Both the position numbers and the translations under genes were made by a program. A DNA stretch of 64,000 nucleotides from Streptomyces lasiicapitis (GTDB taxonomy: Bacteria; Actinomycetota; Actinomycetes; Streptomycetales; Streptomycetaceae), in NCBI RefSeq assembly GCF_014646335.1, contig NZ_BMNG01000001.1, positions 680,219 to 744,218 on the forward strand, written 5' to 3'. Each line of letters opens with the position of its first letter. The first letter of the stretch is position 1. Below are positions 8,710 to 17,795 of the stretch, piece after piece. The notes below the pieces were generated by a model, which saw only the letters and a list, made by a program, of their open reading frames with translations, was not told the origin of the DNA and made no database searches.

Positions 8710-10065
8710 TCACGGCCGGGAGTCTCCCTGGAGGAGGCTGGTGACCTCCGTGCGCAGGTCCCGCAGCAGGTGCTCAGCCATATCCTGGCTGAACCCGTGG
8801 CGGATCACCAGGCGCAGTACTCCGATGTGCTCAAGGTCGGGGGGCAGGTAGTAGGCGGGGATCTGCCAGCCGTGGCGGCGCATGCGGTCGTGGATGTCGA
8901 AGACCGTCATCGCCTCCTCGCCGGGCCGGACCCGGATGCCGACCACCGGCAGATCTACGCCGTCGGCGATCACGTCAAGGCCGGGAATCTGCGCGATCTC
9001 CTTCGCCAGGAAGCTCGCCACCTCGCGGGAGGTGTGCTGCACCGCTTGGAACCCGTCGAAGCCCAGCCGCAGGAAGCTGTAGTACTGCGCGACGACCGGT
9101 GCGCCGGAGCGGGAGAAGTTGAGCGTGAAGGTCGGCACGCAGCCGCCGAGCAGCTCGCAGTCGAAGACCAGTTCCTCGGGGAGATCCGCTCGGTCCTCCC
9201 AGAGGATCCAGCCGACTCCCGGGTAGACGAGCCCGAATTTGTGGCCGGAGGCGTTGATCGACCGCACCCTCGGCAGCCGGAAGTCCCAGACGCGCTCCGG
9301 GTCCAGGAAGGGCGTGATGAAGCCGCCGACGGCGGCGTCCACGTGGATCGGGACGTTCAGGTCCCGCTCGGCCTGCAGTCGGTCCAGCCGGCCCGAGATC
9401 TCGGCCACGGGATCGTATTTGCCCAACGCGCTGGAGCCGAGAATCGCGACCACGCCGATCGTGTTCTCGTCGCACGCCGCGGCCACCTCGTCCGGGTCTA
9501 CGCAGTAGTCCGGCTCGCTGATGGGAACGTAGCGCGGCTCGACGTCCCAGTAGCGACAGAACTTCGGCCAGCAGGTGTGTACTGCGGTGGACATGACCAT
9601 GTTAGGCCGGTCGGCCACCAGCCCGGCGGCCCGGCGGCGGTTGCGCCACGCGAATTTCATCGCCAGGCCCGCGAGCATCGCCGCCTCGCTGGAGCCTGCC
9701 GTCGAAGCGCCGACACCGACGCCGTCAGGGTCGTTCCACAGGTTGGTGAGGATGTTGACGCAGCGTGTCTCGATGTCCGCGGTCTGCGGATATTGGTCGT
9801 GGTCCATCAGGTTCCGGTCGAGACACTCCGCGATCAGTTCTCTCGCCTGCGGTTCCATCCAGGTGGTGCAGTACGTCGCCAGGTTGAGCCGGGCGTGGGA
9901 CTCCAGGATCAGCTCGTCGCGGATGAGGGCGCTGGCGGCGTCCGCTGTCATCGACTGCTGCGACAGTTGGAAGCGCGGCACCCCGCCGGCGGGCACCAGA
10001 CCGCTGTACAGCGGGTTGACTGGCAGTACTTCCTCGCGACGGTCGGCGTGAATAGGGCGCAGCAT
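8710..10065 (-). CDS. gadB: Glutamate decarboxylase (PLP-dependent)
   Basis: Converts L-glutamate to GABA and CO2, consuming one cytoplasmic proton. The 451-residue protein matches the bacterial GadA/GadB length. The pyridoxal-phosphate lysine is in SINASGHKFG at residue 276, and IHVDAAVGGFITPF carries the cofactor-binding aspartate. The N-terminus (LYSGLVPAGGVPRFQL) and the C-terminal LVIRHGFSQDMAEHLL are typical of the family. The ATG at 10065 has AAGGAG nine bases upstream. No glutamate/GABA antiporter gene is visible, so GABA export, if any, would rely on another protein. The LuxR gene follows directly. Confidence 0.95.
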   Translation of the reverse strand: MLRPIHADRREEVLPVNPLYSGLVPAGGVPRFQLSQQSMTADAASALIRDELILESHARLNLATYCTTWMEPQARELIAECLDRNLMDHDQYPQTADIETRCVNILTNLWNDPDGVGVGASTAGSSEAAMLAGLAMKFAWRNRRRAAGLVADRPNMVMSTAVHTCWPKFCRYWDVEPRYVPISEPDYCVDPDEVAAACDENTIGVVAILGSSALGKYDPVAEISGRLDRLQAERDLNVPIHVDAAVGGFITPFLDPERVWDFRLPRVRSINASGHKFGLVYPGVGWILWEDRADLPEELVFDCELLGGCVPTFTLNFSRSGAPVVAQYYSFLRLGFDGFQAVQHTSREVASFLAKEIAQIPGLDVIADGVDLPVVGIRVRPGEEAMTVFDIHDRMRRHGWQIPAYYLPPDLEHIGVLRLVIRHGFSQDMAEHLLRDLRTEVTSLLQGDSRP

Positions 10066-10201
10066 GGCCGGCTTCTCCTTACGTGGGTGATGCGGCGCTG
10101 CCCTGGTCTCAGGGCAGCGCCCTTGGAGCTCCGAGCGGGCTCGTGTGGTTCCGCGGCAGGATGGCCGGGAACGGGCAGTTCGGTAACTACCCGGATGTCG
10201 A

Positions 10202-11086
10202 CTACAACTGCGCCAGCAGTTCCTTCAGTTGCCGGACCGCGCTCTCGTCCAGCGGGAGCAGCGGGCGGCGCGGTTCCCCGACGTCGAGACCTTGGAGCGC
10301 GAGTCCGGCCTTGACCGTCGTGGGCAGCCCGCCTGCCAGGAGAAAGCGCAGCGGCGGCAGCAGCCGGTAGAACCGCTTCCGGGCATCGGCGAGGTCGCCG
10401 GCGCGAACGGCCTCGTAGAACGCCAGGATCTCGGCGGGGAACAGGCAGGGCGCGGCCGTGCACCAGCCCGCGGCCCCCGCGGCGAACGCTTCGAGCGCCA
10501 GCGGGTTGCTCCCGTTGAAGTACGGCAGCCGACCGTCCGTCAGCTCGTGGAGCCGGTGCATGCGCTGCACATCGCCCGAACTCTCCTTGACCATCGTCAC
10601 GTTGTCGATCTCGGTGGCCAGCCGGACCAGCAGCTCGGGCGGCATGTCGATGCCACTCGTCGCCGGGTTGTTGTAAACCATGACCGGGATGTCGATCGCT
10701 TCGGCAATCGTGCCGTAGTGCCTGACGATCTCCCGCTCCGAGAGTTTCCAGTACGAGACGGGCAACACCATGACGACGTCCGCGCCGGACCGCTCGGCGA
10801 ACCGGGCTCGCCGGACCGAGCCTTGTGTGGTCAGGTCGGAGACGCCGACCACCATCGGCACCCGGCGCCTCCCGGCGTCCAGGGACGTCTCCGCGACCTG
10901 GCACCACTCGGTGTCGCTCAGGTAGGCGCTCTCCCCGGCGGACCCCAGCGGCGCGATCCCGTGCGCACCCGATGCGACCAGCCGCTCGATCAGGGCGCGC
11001 AGCTTGTCCTCGTCCACCGCATCGTCGGACCGGCGGAACGGCGTGACCGGATAGGCGATGATCCCTCCGAGCTTCGGCCCCTCCAT
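10202..11086 (-). CDS. DapA-family lyase/aldolase (DHDPS/NanA superfamily)
   Basis: A 294-residue (beta/alpha)8 class I aldolase of the dihydrodipicolinate synthase/N-acetylneuraminate lyase family. The substrate loop PLGSAGESAYLS, the tyrosine in VMVYNNPATSG and the Schiff-base lysine in VTMVKESSGD are all present. The reaction cannot be fixed from sequence: such paralogues cleave or condense many 2-keto acids, and this is probably not the lysine-pathway DapA. The ATG at 11086 has GGGAGGAG upstream and lies one base after the stop of the class II aldolase gene, so the two are translated together and probably act in one pathway. Confidence 0.85.
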   Translation of the reverse strand: MEGPKLGGIIAYPVTPFRRSDDAVDEDKLRALIERLVASGAHGIAPLGSAGESAYLSDTEWCQVAETSLDAGRRRVPMVVGVSDLTTQGSVRRARFAERSGADVVMVLPVSYWKLSEREIVRHYGTIAEAIDIPVMVYNNPATSGIDMPPELLVRLATEIDNVTMVKESSGDVQRMHRLHELTDGRLPYFNGSNPLALEAFAAGAAGWCTAAPCLFPAEILAFYEAVRAGDLADARKRFYRLLPPLRFLLAGGLPTTVKAGLALQGLDVGEPRRPLLPLDESAVRQLKELLAQL

Positions 11087-11087
11087 G

Positions 11088-11936
11088 TCACACTCCTCCC
11101 TCGATGGGGATCGTGTGCTGGTCGGTGGCCCCAGAGACGTCCGGCGGAGCCGCGTCGATGCAGTCGTCGTGTCCGTTGCGCAGCGCTCGGCGCGCGTAGT
11201 ACGCGAAAGCGGCCTGGTGTCGTTTGGGCGTGGAGACCCAGTCGTGCGCCTCCACTGCCAGGAGTTCGTCCACCGGTTTGATGTCACCCGCGGCCATCGC
11301 GAGGAGTTGCAGCCTTGCCGCACGTTCAAACAGCACCGCGAGTACGCACGCCTCCTCGATGGAGGAACACGCCACCAGCTGGCCGTGGTGGGAGAGCATC
11401 AGTGCCTTCTTGTCGCCCAGGGCCCCGGCGATCAGTTCGCCCTCTTCGTTTCCGACCGGAATTCCCGGCCATTTCGGCAGGAAAGCGCAGTCCTCATAGA
11501 GGGGACAGGTATCCATGTGGGAGAGATTCAGCGGAATCTCCAGCATGGAGAGCGCCGACACGTAAGGCGGATGGGTGTGGATGATGCAGTTCACGTCCGG
11601 ACGGGCCCGGTAGACCCAGCTGTGAAAGCGATTGGCTGGATTCGCCATCCCGTCGCCTTCGAGGACATTGAGGTCCTCGTCGACCTTGAGCAGATTCCAC
11701 TCGGTAATCTCGTCGAAACCGAGCCCGAGGCGCTGCGTGTAGTACGTCCCCGGAGCCTCGGCACGTGTGGTGATCTGTCCGGACAGCCCGGAGTCGTGTC
11801 CCATGTGAAAAAGGATCCGGCAGGTCAGCGCCAGCTTCTGGAGCTTTGTCCAGGTATTGTCGGCGATCGCGCTCTGCATGCGTTCCTGGGCGAGCCGCAC
11901 CAGGTCCGACTTGCGGGCGTCGAAGGATTCACCCAT
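11088..11936 (-). CDS. Class II aldolase/adducin-family protein
   Basis: A 282-residue metal-dependent aldolase-fold protein of the fuculose-phosphate aldolase/adducin family. The zinc-binding HTHPPY motif and a further histidine pair in LSHHGQLV are present. The ATG at 11936 was preferred to the one at 11957 because AGAGGAG sits eight bases before it. It is the first gene of a two-gene unit with the DapA-like lyase and is divergent from the P450 gene; the roughly 190 bases between must hold both promoters. Likely substrates are sugar or keto-acid carbonyls; members also include decarboxylases. Confidence 0.85.
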   Translation of the reverse strand: MGESFDARKSDLVRLAQERMQSAIADNTWTKLQKLALTCRILFHMGHDSGLSGQITTRAEAPGTYYTQRLGLGFDEITEWNLLKVDEDLNVLEGDGMANPANRFHSWVYRARPDVNCIIHTHPPYVSALSMLEIPLNLSHMDTCPLYEDCAFLPKWPGIPVGNEEGELIAGALGDKKALMLSHHGQLVACSSIEEACVLAVLFERAARLQLLAMAAGDIKPVDELLAVEAHDWVSTPKRHQAAFAYYARRALRNGHDDCIDAAPPDVSGATDQHTIPIEGGV

Positions 11937-12127
11937 GGCCGCGACTCCTCTGCTCATTCACGGGAACCCCCTCCGCGATCCTGAGCCAGAAAATGAGCGG
12001 CCGCCACCCGGAAACGGGCTCTCATACCTCCGTACTAGGCAATTCGGACCAGATTTGCCCGATGCCCGATCCGGTGAAATTCTGGGCGCGGAAAGTAAAC
12101 GATGAAACCTCCTTGAGGAGTGGCACA

Positions 12128-13333
12128 TTGTCTGCGCTGACCGACAGCATCACCGTGGACCGCCTTGAGGCGGACCCTTACCCCACCTACGGCCGGCTGC
12201 GCGCCGAGGAGCCCGTGGCATGGGTGCCCGCCGTAGGCGCATGGCTCGCCACCCGCTGGGAGGACGTGCGGCACGTGCTGACGAGCCCGGAGTCGTACAC
12301 CACCACCAACGACGCCTCTCCGCTGTCCATCTACTGCGGGGCACAGAACGTGTTGAACCAGGAGGGCGATCGGCACGCCGCGATCCGCAAGTCCGTCAGC
12401 GACCGGTTCCGCCCAGAGACGGCCCCTGCCGTCACCGCCCACGCCCGGAGCGTCGCCGTGCGGCGGCTGCGCGACCTCGCCGATCGGGATCACGCCGATC
12501 TGATGGCCGAGTACTTCGAACCGGTCTCCGTGGAGACGGCGTCCTGGCTGCTCGGCCTGGACGCGGTCGACGGCATCGACACTGCCACCCTCACCCGCTG
12601 GTCGACGGGCCTGACCAAGGCGCTGTACAACCCGTCCAAGGCCGGTGCGGCACACGTGTACGGCGCGGCCGTGTCGGGTGCGATGGACCGGACTCTGACA
12701 CCGCACCTGACACGACTGCTCGACCAGCCGGACGACTCACCACTGTCGGCATTGGTGCATGCCGGGTGCCCGGCGGGCGACGCGTCGTGGGGTGTGAACC
12801 AGACGCTCGCCACCCTCAGGATGATGACGAGCGCGGTCCGGGAGCCGGGCTGGCTCGCGGGAAACACCCTGCATGCCCTGCTCACGCACCCGCAGCAGAT
12901 GGACGCACTGCGGGGGGACCCCGGGTTGCTGGACGCCGCGGTGTACGAGGGGATCCGCTGGGCCGCCCCGGTCGGCACCGTCGGTCGGCTCACGACGAAG
13001 CCCGTCGTGCTGGGAGGGCGGGAACTGCCCGCCGGTGCACCGGTGGCACCCGGCATCGCCTCGGCCAACCGGGACGAGTCCGTCTTCCCCGCCGCCGACC
13101 GGTTCGACCTTCTGCGCGCCCGCACCACCACACCCCTGTCACTCGGCCTCGGCCGGCACGAGTGCCTCGCCGCCCACGTCGTCCCGGCCATCGTCGAGGG
13201 CGCGCTGCGTCAACTCCTTGAGCACTTCCCGAATCTCCACCTGCAGCAGGACGTACGACCGTACGGCTGGAAGTTCAGGAAGCTCGACACGCTGCCGGTC
13301 GGCTGGCGTGACCGGTCCGCGACCGGGACCTGA
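12128..13333 (+). CDS. Cytochrome P450 with atypical I-helix
   Basis: A 401-residue bacterial P450. The haem-thiolate loop is LGLGRHECLA (Cys346) and the K-helix ExxR is EGIR. The oxygen-activation motif AGxxT of the I-helix is replaced by AVREP, so the conserved threonine is absent, as in a minority of P450s. The TTG at 12128 gives exactly the usual family length and has GAGGAG eight bases upstream; longer frames lack this. No ferredoxin or reductase gene is adjacent. It is divergent from the aldolase/DapA pair, which may act on the same small molecule. Substrate unknown. Confidence 0.85.
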   Translation: MSALTDSITVDRLEADPYPTYGRLRAEEPVAWVPAVGAWLATRWEDVRHVLTSPESYTTTNDASPLSIYCGAQNVLNQEGDRHAAIRKSVSDRFRPETAPAVTAHARSVAVRRLRDLADRDHADLMAEYFEPVSVETASWLLGLDAVDGIDTATLTRWSTGLTKALYNPSKAGAAHVYGAAVSGAMDRTLTPHLTRLLDQPDDSPLSALVHAGCPAGDASWGVNQTLATLRMMTSAVREPGWLAGNTLHALLTHPQQMDALRGDPGLLDAAVYEGIRWAAPVGTVGRLTTKPVVLGGRELPAGAPVAPGIASANRDESVFPAADRFDLLRARTTTPLSLGLGRHECLAAHVVPAIVEGALRQLLEHFPNLHLQQDVRPYGWKFRKLDTLPVGWRDRSATGT

Positions 13334-13568
13334 CGAGGGCGGAAACAGGACCCTGGGCTCCACGGTGTTCGCGATGCCGAAGGCCACCGGCCATGGGCTG
13401 TCCGCCTCGGCTGCCGGACCGGTGCGTGATTTCCGAGTCGGGCACCGCATCCGGCAAGGGGCACGAGTAGACATGCGGCGGTCTACTGCTTCCCGGCGGC
13501 TCTGCGTCGACCGACCCACCCTCGGAAAGAACCGCGAGATGCTTGACCGGTCCACCCGAGACGTGATC

Positions 13569-14849
13569 ATGGGAAGGGTGTCCCGTTTCCACAAGGCGTT
13601 GAACGGTCCGCTCATCGCTTGTACGAGCGCGGCCCTGGTCGGCTGCGGCCTGGTCACCTCCCCTGCGGATACATCGAACACACCGGCTTTCCACAACGCC
13701 GCCGACTGGCCTCCGCGCATCGGGCCCACCGGGGCCGACCGCCGCGACCTTGCCCCCGACGAAGCCGTCACCGTGTCGCTTCGTGATCGCGATGCCGGTG
13801 GCCGCCTCACCGATGTGACGCTCACCGATGCCGCTGGGCGGCGCGTGGCGGGTGACCTCAGCCCTGACGGCTCACGGTGGCGCAGCACCGGCTCGTTGAC
13901 CGCGAGCAGCCGCCACACCGTCCGGGTCGACGCCGAAGACGGCGACAGCTCCCCTCTTCGCTGGACCACCAAGTTCGCCACCGCATCGGCCCGCAGAACG
14001 GTCGATGTCACTTTCGGTCCCGCAGCGGGCACCTATGGCGTCGGTCAACCGATCACAGCCGAATTGGGTGTCCCTTTGAGCAGAAAGAAGACCCAGGCTC
14101 GTGCTCTCGTCGAGCGCGCCTTGAAGGTCACGTCCCGGCCGCGGGTCGACGGCTCCTGGCACTGGATCAACGACCGGGAACTGCACTACCGCCCCAGGAG
14201 CTACTGGCCCGCCCACGCGCGCGTCGACGTACGTGCGGAACTGCGAGGCGTCAAGGTGAACGACGGCCTGCACATGGGGCGCGCCAAGCCCGTGAGCGTC
14301 GTCTTCGGCAGCCGGTTCGAAGCCGTCACCGACGCCGGCGCCCACTCGATGACCGTCAAGCGCGATGGAAAGGTTGTCAGGGTCATCCCGATCACCACCG
14401 GCAAGCCGGGCTACGCCACCCGCAACGGCGTCAAAGTCGTCCTGGACAAGCGCCGCTCCGTGCGAATGCACGGCACGAGCATCGGGATCCCCTCAAACAG
14501 CCCGGACGCGTTCGACCTGGTCGTACACAATGCTGTCCGCGTCACCCAGAGCGGTGAGTATCTGCACGCCGCTCCGTGGTCCACTGGGGCGCAGGGGCGG
14601 GCCAATGTCAGCCACGGATGTACGGGCATGAGTGAGCGTGATGCCGCCTGGTTCTTCGCGAGCGTGCGCGAAGGAGACATCGTGGAGGTGGTCAATAGCG
14701 GCGGGGCCCGCATGGCTGCCTTCGGTAACGGATACGGCGACTGGAACCTGCCCTGGGCCGAGTGGCGTGCCGGAAGTGCGCTGCCCGAGGGATCGGACAG
14801 CAGCCCTGCCCCTCCCGGCTCCGCCCGCTTGCACCCGCAGGAGCGCTGA
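13569..14849 (+). CDS. Lipoprotein L,D-transpeptidase (YkuD family)
   Basis: Makes 3-3 cross-links in peptidoglycan, or exchanges its peptide ends, outside the membrane. A 426-residue protein with a lipoprotein signal whose lipobox is LVGC (Cys26), an Ig-like region at about residues 45-290, and a YkuD domain. Its catalytic motif is HGTSIGIPSNSP followed by SHGCTGMS (Cys351). The usual SHGCxR arginine is methionine-serine here, a variation seen in actinobacterial Ldts. The ATG at 13569 gives a compact signal peptide; the ATG at 13540 is possible. It stands alone downstream of the P450. Confidence 0.9.
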   Translation: MGRVSRFHKALNGPLIACTSAALVGCGLVTSPADTSNTPAFHNAADWPPRIGPTGADRRDLAPDEAVTVSLRDRDAGGRLTDVTLTDAAGRRVAGDLSPDGSRWRSTGSLTASSRHTVRVDAEDGDSSPLRWTTKFATASARRTVDVTFGPAAGTYGVGQPITAELGVPLSRKKTQARALVERALKVTSRPRVDGSWHWINDRELHYRPRSYWPAHARVDVRAELRGVKVNDGLHMGRAKPVSVVFGSRFEAVTDAGAHSMTVKRDGKVVRVIPITTGKPGYATRNGVKVVLDKRRSVRMHGTSIGIPSNSPDAFDLVVHNAVRVTQSGEYLHAAPWSTGAQGRANVSHGCTGMSERDAAWFFASVREGDIVEVVNSGGARMAAFGNGYGDWNLPWAEWRAGSALPEGSDSSPAPPGSARLHPQER

Positions 14850-15164
14850 CCACGCCGTGTACCGGTGAGGTGCCGGGCCCGGTCGGTCTCAGCCGGATGC
14901 AGCTTCCTCCGTCGATGTCCACCGTGACGAACGAAGGGCCGTCGGCACGGTGCCGCTGAACAGCTGCCGGTTGGCTGTGAGGCCGACGAGCACAGGCTAC
15001 GGAAGTGGGTGTCCTTGATCACGACGGTCACGATCTTCCGGCACCGGCTTCGCCCAGCTTCACACGCTGGTTGCCGACCACGATTCGGCGACTCACACCG
15101 ACGCGTCGCCGAGCGCGAACGGAACCTGCCCGCAGCCATGGGAAGCGCCCCAGGTGGGGTGGGA
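14850..15164 (-). pseudogene. Gene-poor stretch with possible transposase remnant
   Basis: No intact gene. Two minus-strand frames read in succession GVSRRIVVGNQRVKLGEAGAG and KIVTVVIKDTHFRSL. The order resembles the C-terminal segment of actinobacterial IS481-like transposases (a 'G.HAGK.VTV..DTHFRVL' pattern known to me from such proteins), broken by a frameshift at about 15,030. No terminal inverted repeats or target duplication were seen. If correct, this is the fossil of an insertion sequence at the edge of the accessory region. Confidence 0.3.
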
Positions 15165-15420
15165 TCAGATTCGACCGTGCAGCAGGTTTCCAAGATGCTC
15201 GGGATCCTCGCTGATGAAGAATCCGCGAATGGCCGCGAGTAGCTCGGTGGCGTCGACCGCTTCGTCCTGGTTCAGATCCAGTTGGACGAACGCATCGTCG
15301 CTGGAGTCGGAAGGTCCGCGAAACCGCGCCATACGGGCGAACTCCGCCCGCCCGATTACGCCGTCGCCGTCGACGTCGCCCAGCAGCAGGAAGTCCCGCC
15401 CAGATCGAGCGGGGGTCGGG
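15165..15420 (-). pseudogene. C-terminal fragment of an EF-hand protein
   Basis: The frame ending at 15165 contains two clear EF-hand loops, DVDGDGVIGRAE and DLNQDEAVDATE, followed by LLAAIRGFFISEDPEHL and a stop. There is no ATG or GTG in frame upstream. A plausible preceding segment (RLFGLEEQSGLVPDPRSIW) sits in another frame, so the gene is broken. It resembles the intact EF-hand protein at the left end of the window and may be a decayed paralogue. Confidence 0.55.
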
Positions 15421-15499
15421 GACCAGGCCGGACTGTTCTTCGAGCCCGAACAACCGCTTTCGGCAGGTCAGTCCAGCGCAGGCGTTCATTGACCATCTG

Positions 15500-16385
15500 A
15501 GCAGATTCCCAGATGCCCTCGCGGCAGCACGAGACGCAGGGCGATACGTAGCGCTCCGGGTCCTGCTCCTTGCGCGGCTGCAGCTCCAGGTCACCCGTGC
15601 CGCGGTGGCCGAGCCCCGTCACGGCCCGCGTGAAGCCAGGGATCAGCTCGACCGCACCCGGGTCGGCCTGAGGTACACGAGGATCTTGGTCTGCTGCGGC
15701 GGGCAGACGCGGGCGAAGTTCCGCAGCCTCTGGAAGGCCGTGCACTGCTTGCGCTGCACCGGGGTGACGCCGTCCCCGAGTCCGAGCAGGGCCTCCTCGA
15801 CCGCCTGGGCCAGCTCGGCGGTCGCGCTGCCCTGGTTCCGAATCGGCGGTGCCCCGGCCGCGCGGCGTACCCGCTTGGCCTGAGCCGAGTGGCCCGTGGC
15901 GGAGGCCACGGTCTCAAGGCCGAAGTGATCGCCGCCGAGGTATCGGTAGCGGACCGGGTCGATCGAGCGCCGGTGCTCGCGCACGGCGTGCGCGTCGTAG
16001 CGGGTGAAGTCGTCGGCCACGCAGATCCGCCTCGGTGCGCTCCACAGGATCTGGGAAGCGGCCATCCCCCCGAGCCGGTAACGGACCAGGTTCCGGAAGG
16101 CGTCCTTGTGGTTCGTCAGCCAGGCCATGTAGTACAGGCCCTGATTTATCACGCCTGCGTCGGTGCCACGCTTGTACTCGACGATCACGGGCGTCGAGGC
16201 CCAGCGAGTCGATCCGCCCGCCGTCGACGCAGTCGATGACGTACTCGCTGGCGAGGAACTTGACGCCCAACATCGTCTCCATGTGCGCCTCGACGAGGTC
16301 CTGCACACCCGCCTCAACCGCAGCAAGACGCGGCGTGACCTCAGCACCAGCGAGATACCTGCTTCCGGCGCGACAGCCCGCATGA
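15500..16385 (-). pseudogene. Frameshifted DUF5655 (NucS-like fold) protein gene
   Basis: Three frames together give one DUF5655-type protein. The first reads DLVEAHMETMLGVKFLASEY and GGRIDSLGLD. The second continues with VIVEYKRGTDAGVINQGLYY, the E-x-K of the nuclease-like core, and ICVADDFTRYDAHAVREHRR. The third gives the C-terminal ELIPGFTRAVTGLGHRGTGD. Breaks lie near 16,190 and 15,660. Intact relatives are about 300-residue proteins of unclear function with a PD-(D/E)XK-like domain. The order of pieces is preserved, so this is decay in place, not rearrangement. Confidence 0.75.
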
Positions 16386-16619
16386 CCATCCCCAGAGTTG
16401 GGCGCGTGGCCAACGCGTGGCCAACAGCGGCCAGGAACAGCCAGAAACACCCAGTGAGAGACCGGTCCAGACAGTAGGCGAGAACCGCCGCCCAAACAAC
16501 AAAGGGCCTGGTCAGGGGCCTCTTATGGCCCGGTCAGGCCAGGGGTGGCGGCCCCGGCCGCTCACCCACCCCCGTAAGCCCGGCTCCGCCGGGCGGGGAC
16601 CCCCACCGGCGGCGTGGGT

Positions 16620-17549
16620 TCAGACCTCGAAGAGGTCGGCCCCGGCCGGTCCGTCGCCGAGTTCGCTCGCGTCGACGGTCTGGGCCGCCGGCGGGGCGTG
16701 GGCCTCCACGGGCTTGCCGTAGTCGGACATCTGCATCGTCATGTGGCCGCCGTCCTCCTCCAGCTCGATGGCGGTGATGTACGGCTTGCCCTCGGCCGCC
16801 ACGTACATCGCGTTGCCGTCGAACATCGAGTCCGGTTCCGATTCCGTCTTCGGCTCGATGAGCGGTATGACGCGCTTTCCGTAGCGGTACGTCGCGGGCT
16901 CCGCCTTCATCTGGCCGTCGAAGCCGTCGTCGCCTGCGCCGCCCATCTCGCCGAGCAGTTCGTCGAGGTCGCACTGCGCGCCCGGCACAGCTGTCCGGCC
17001 CGAGCTGCCGTCGCCCGTGGGGAGCTTCACGTACTTGCCCTGGATGAGCGCGATCCGCTCCTCGATCTGCGCCGCGGCCTCCGGGCCGCGCGCCTGGGCC
17101 GTCCTGCGGAGCGACTCCAGCGACTCGTCCGTGAACCGGACGTACGTCGCGCTGCCCGCGATCATGATCAGGTCGCCGCGCTGGCCGGAGCCCGAGTCGA
17201 ACGTGCCCGTGCAGTTGCTGCGCCGGTCCAGGTGGAGGGTGACCTCCTGCTGCCGGTCGGTGCCGTTCTCCCTGGACCCGGCCGTCATCTCTACCTTGAC
17301 GCGCAGCGAGTCCGCCGACCTGAGCAGTTCCATGCCCTCGGTCGCGAGCCGCTCGCCGCGCGCCCGGTCCGCGGACAGCTCCTTGGTGAAGGTCCCGCCG
17401 TCGAGCCGCACCGGCTTGCTCTCGCCGCCGCAGGCCGTCAGCGTGGACGCCAGCGAACCGGCCGCGAGCAGGGCCGTCGCGCCCCGCACCCACGTGCGGC
17501 GGCCGTCGCCCCGAGTCCCGAGTGCCGCCTTCAGCCCCACAGTCCCCAC
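16620..17549 (-). CDS. Secreted lipoprotein (LppX/LprG-like hypothetical)
   Basis: A 309-residue exported lipoprotein. The basic N-terminus and hydrophobic stretch end in the lipobox LTAC, followed by GGESKP. The mature part has alternating strands (LRVKVEMTAG, QEVTLHLDRRSNCTGTF, DLIMIAGSATYVRF), as in actinobacterial LppX/LprG-type or DUF-labelled lipoproteins with a beta-sheet cup. It starts at a GTG at 17549; a second in-frame GTG nine bases on is equally possible. It is divergent from the FG-GAP gene. Function unknown; lipid carriage is only a fold-based suggestion. Confidence 0.75.
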   Translation of the reverse strand: MGTVGLKAALGTRGDGRRTWVRGATALLAAGSLASTLTACGGESKPVRLDGGTFTKELSADRARGERLATEGMELLRSADSLRVKVEMTAGSRENGTDRQQEVTLHLDRRSNCTGTFDSGSGQRGDLIMIAGSATYVRFTDESLESLRRTAQARGPEAAAQIEERIALIQGKYVKLPTGDGSSGRTAVPGAQCDLDELLGEMGGAGDDGFDGQMKAEPATYRYGKRVIPLIEPKTESEPDSMFDGNAMYVAAEGKPYITAIELEEDGGHMTMQMSDYGKPVEAHAPPAAQTVDASELGDGPAGADLFEV

Positions 17550-17736
17550 CCGTCTCCGCCGCGCCTTCTCACGCGATTCTCATGAACCCTTCCCATGAAC
17601 ACTGCGTGGCCGTCCACCCCGTTGTCACATCCGCGCGGTGCGGGAAACGTCACGTGACAAAACACCCCGCTCCGTACAACCCTTCCGCCCCCTCGGTCGT
17701 CTTACGAACTCGCAGATTCACCGGAAGTCGATCGAG

Positions 17737-17766
17737 TTCACTGAGATTCACTGAGGTTCACTGAAC
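17737..17766 (+). repeat. Three tandem 10-bp repeats (TTCACTGA core) upstream of FG-GAP gene
   Basis: Three consecutive 10-base units share TTCACTGA at 17737-17744, 17747-17754 and 17757-17764. The spacing is one helical turn and they end about 30 bases before the start codon. Such phased repeats are typical of activator or repressor sites, or they may overlap the promoter. The bound protein is unknown. Confidence 0.6.
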
Positions 17767-17795
17767 TCACCGTTTCACCAGAGGGGTTGGGGCAT

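Noticed and set aside
16386..16619. Possible tRNA-type attachment site at the island border
   Set aside because: The repeats GTGGCCAACG and GGGCCTGGTCAGGGGCC looked att-like, but no tRNA or second copy was found in the window.
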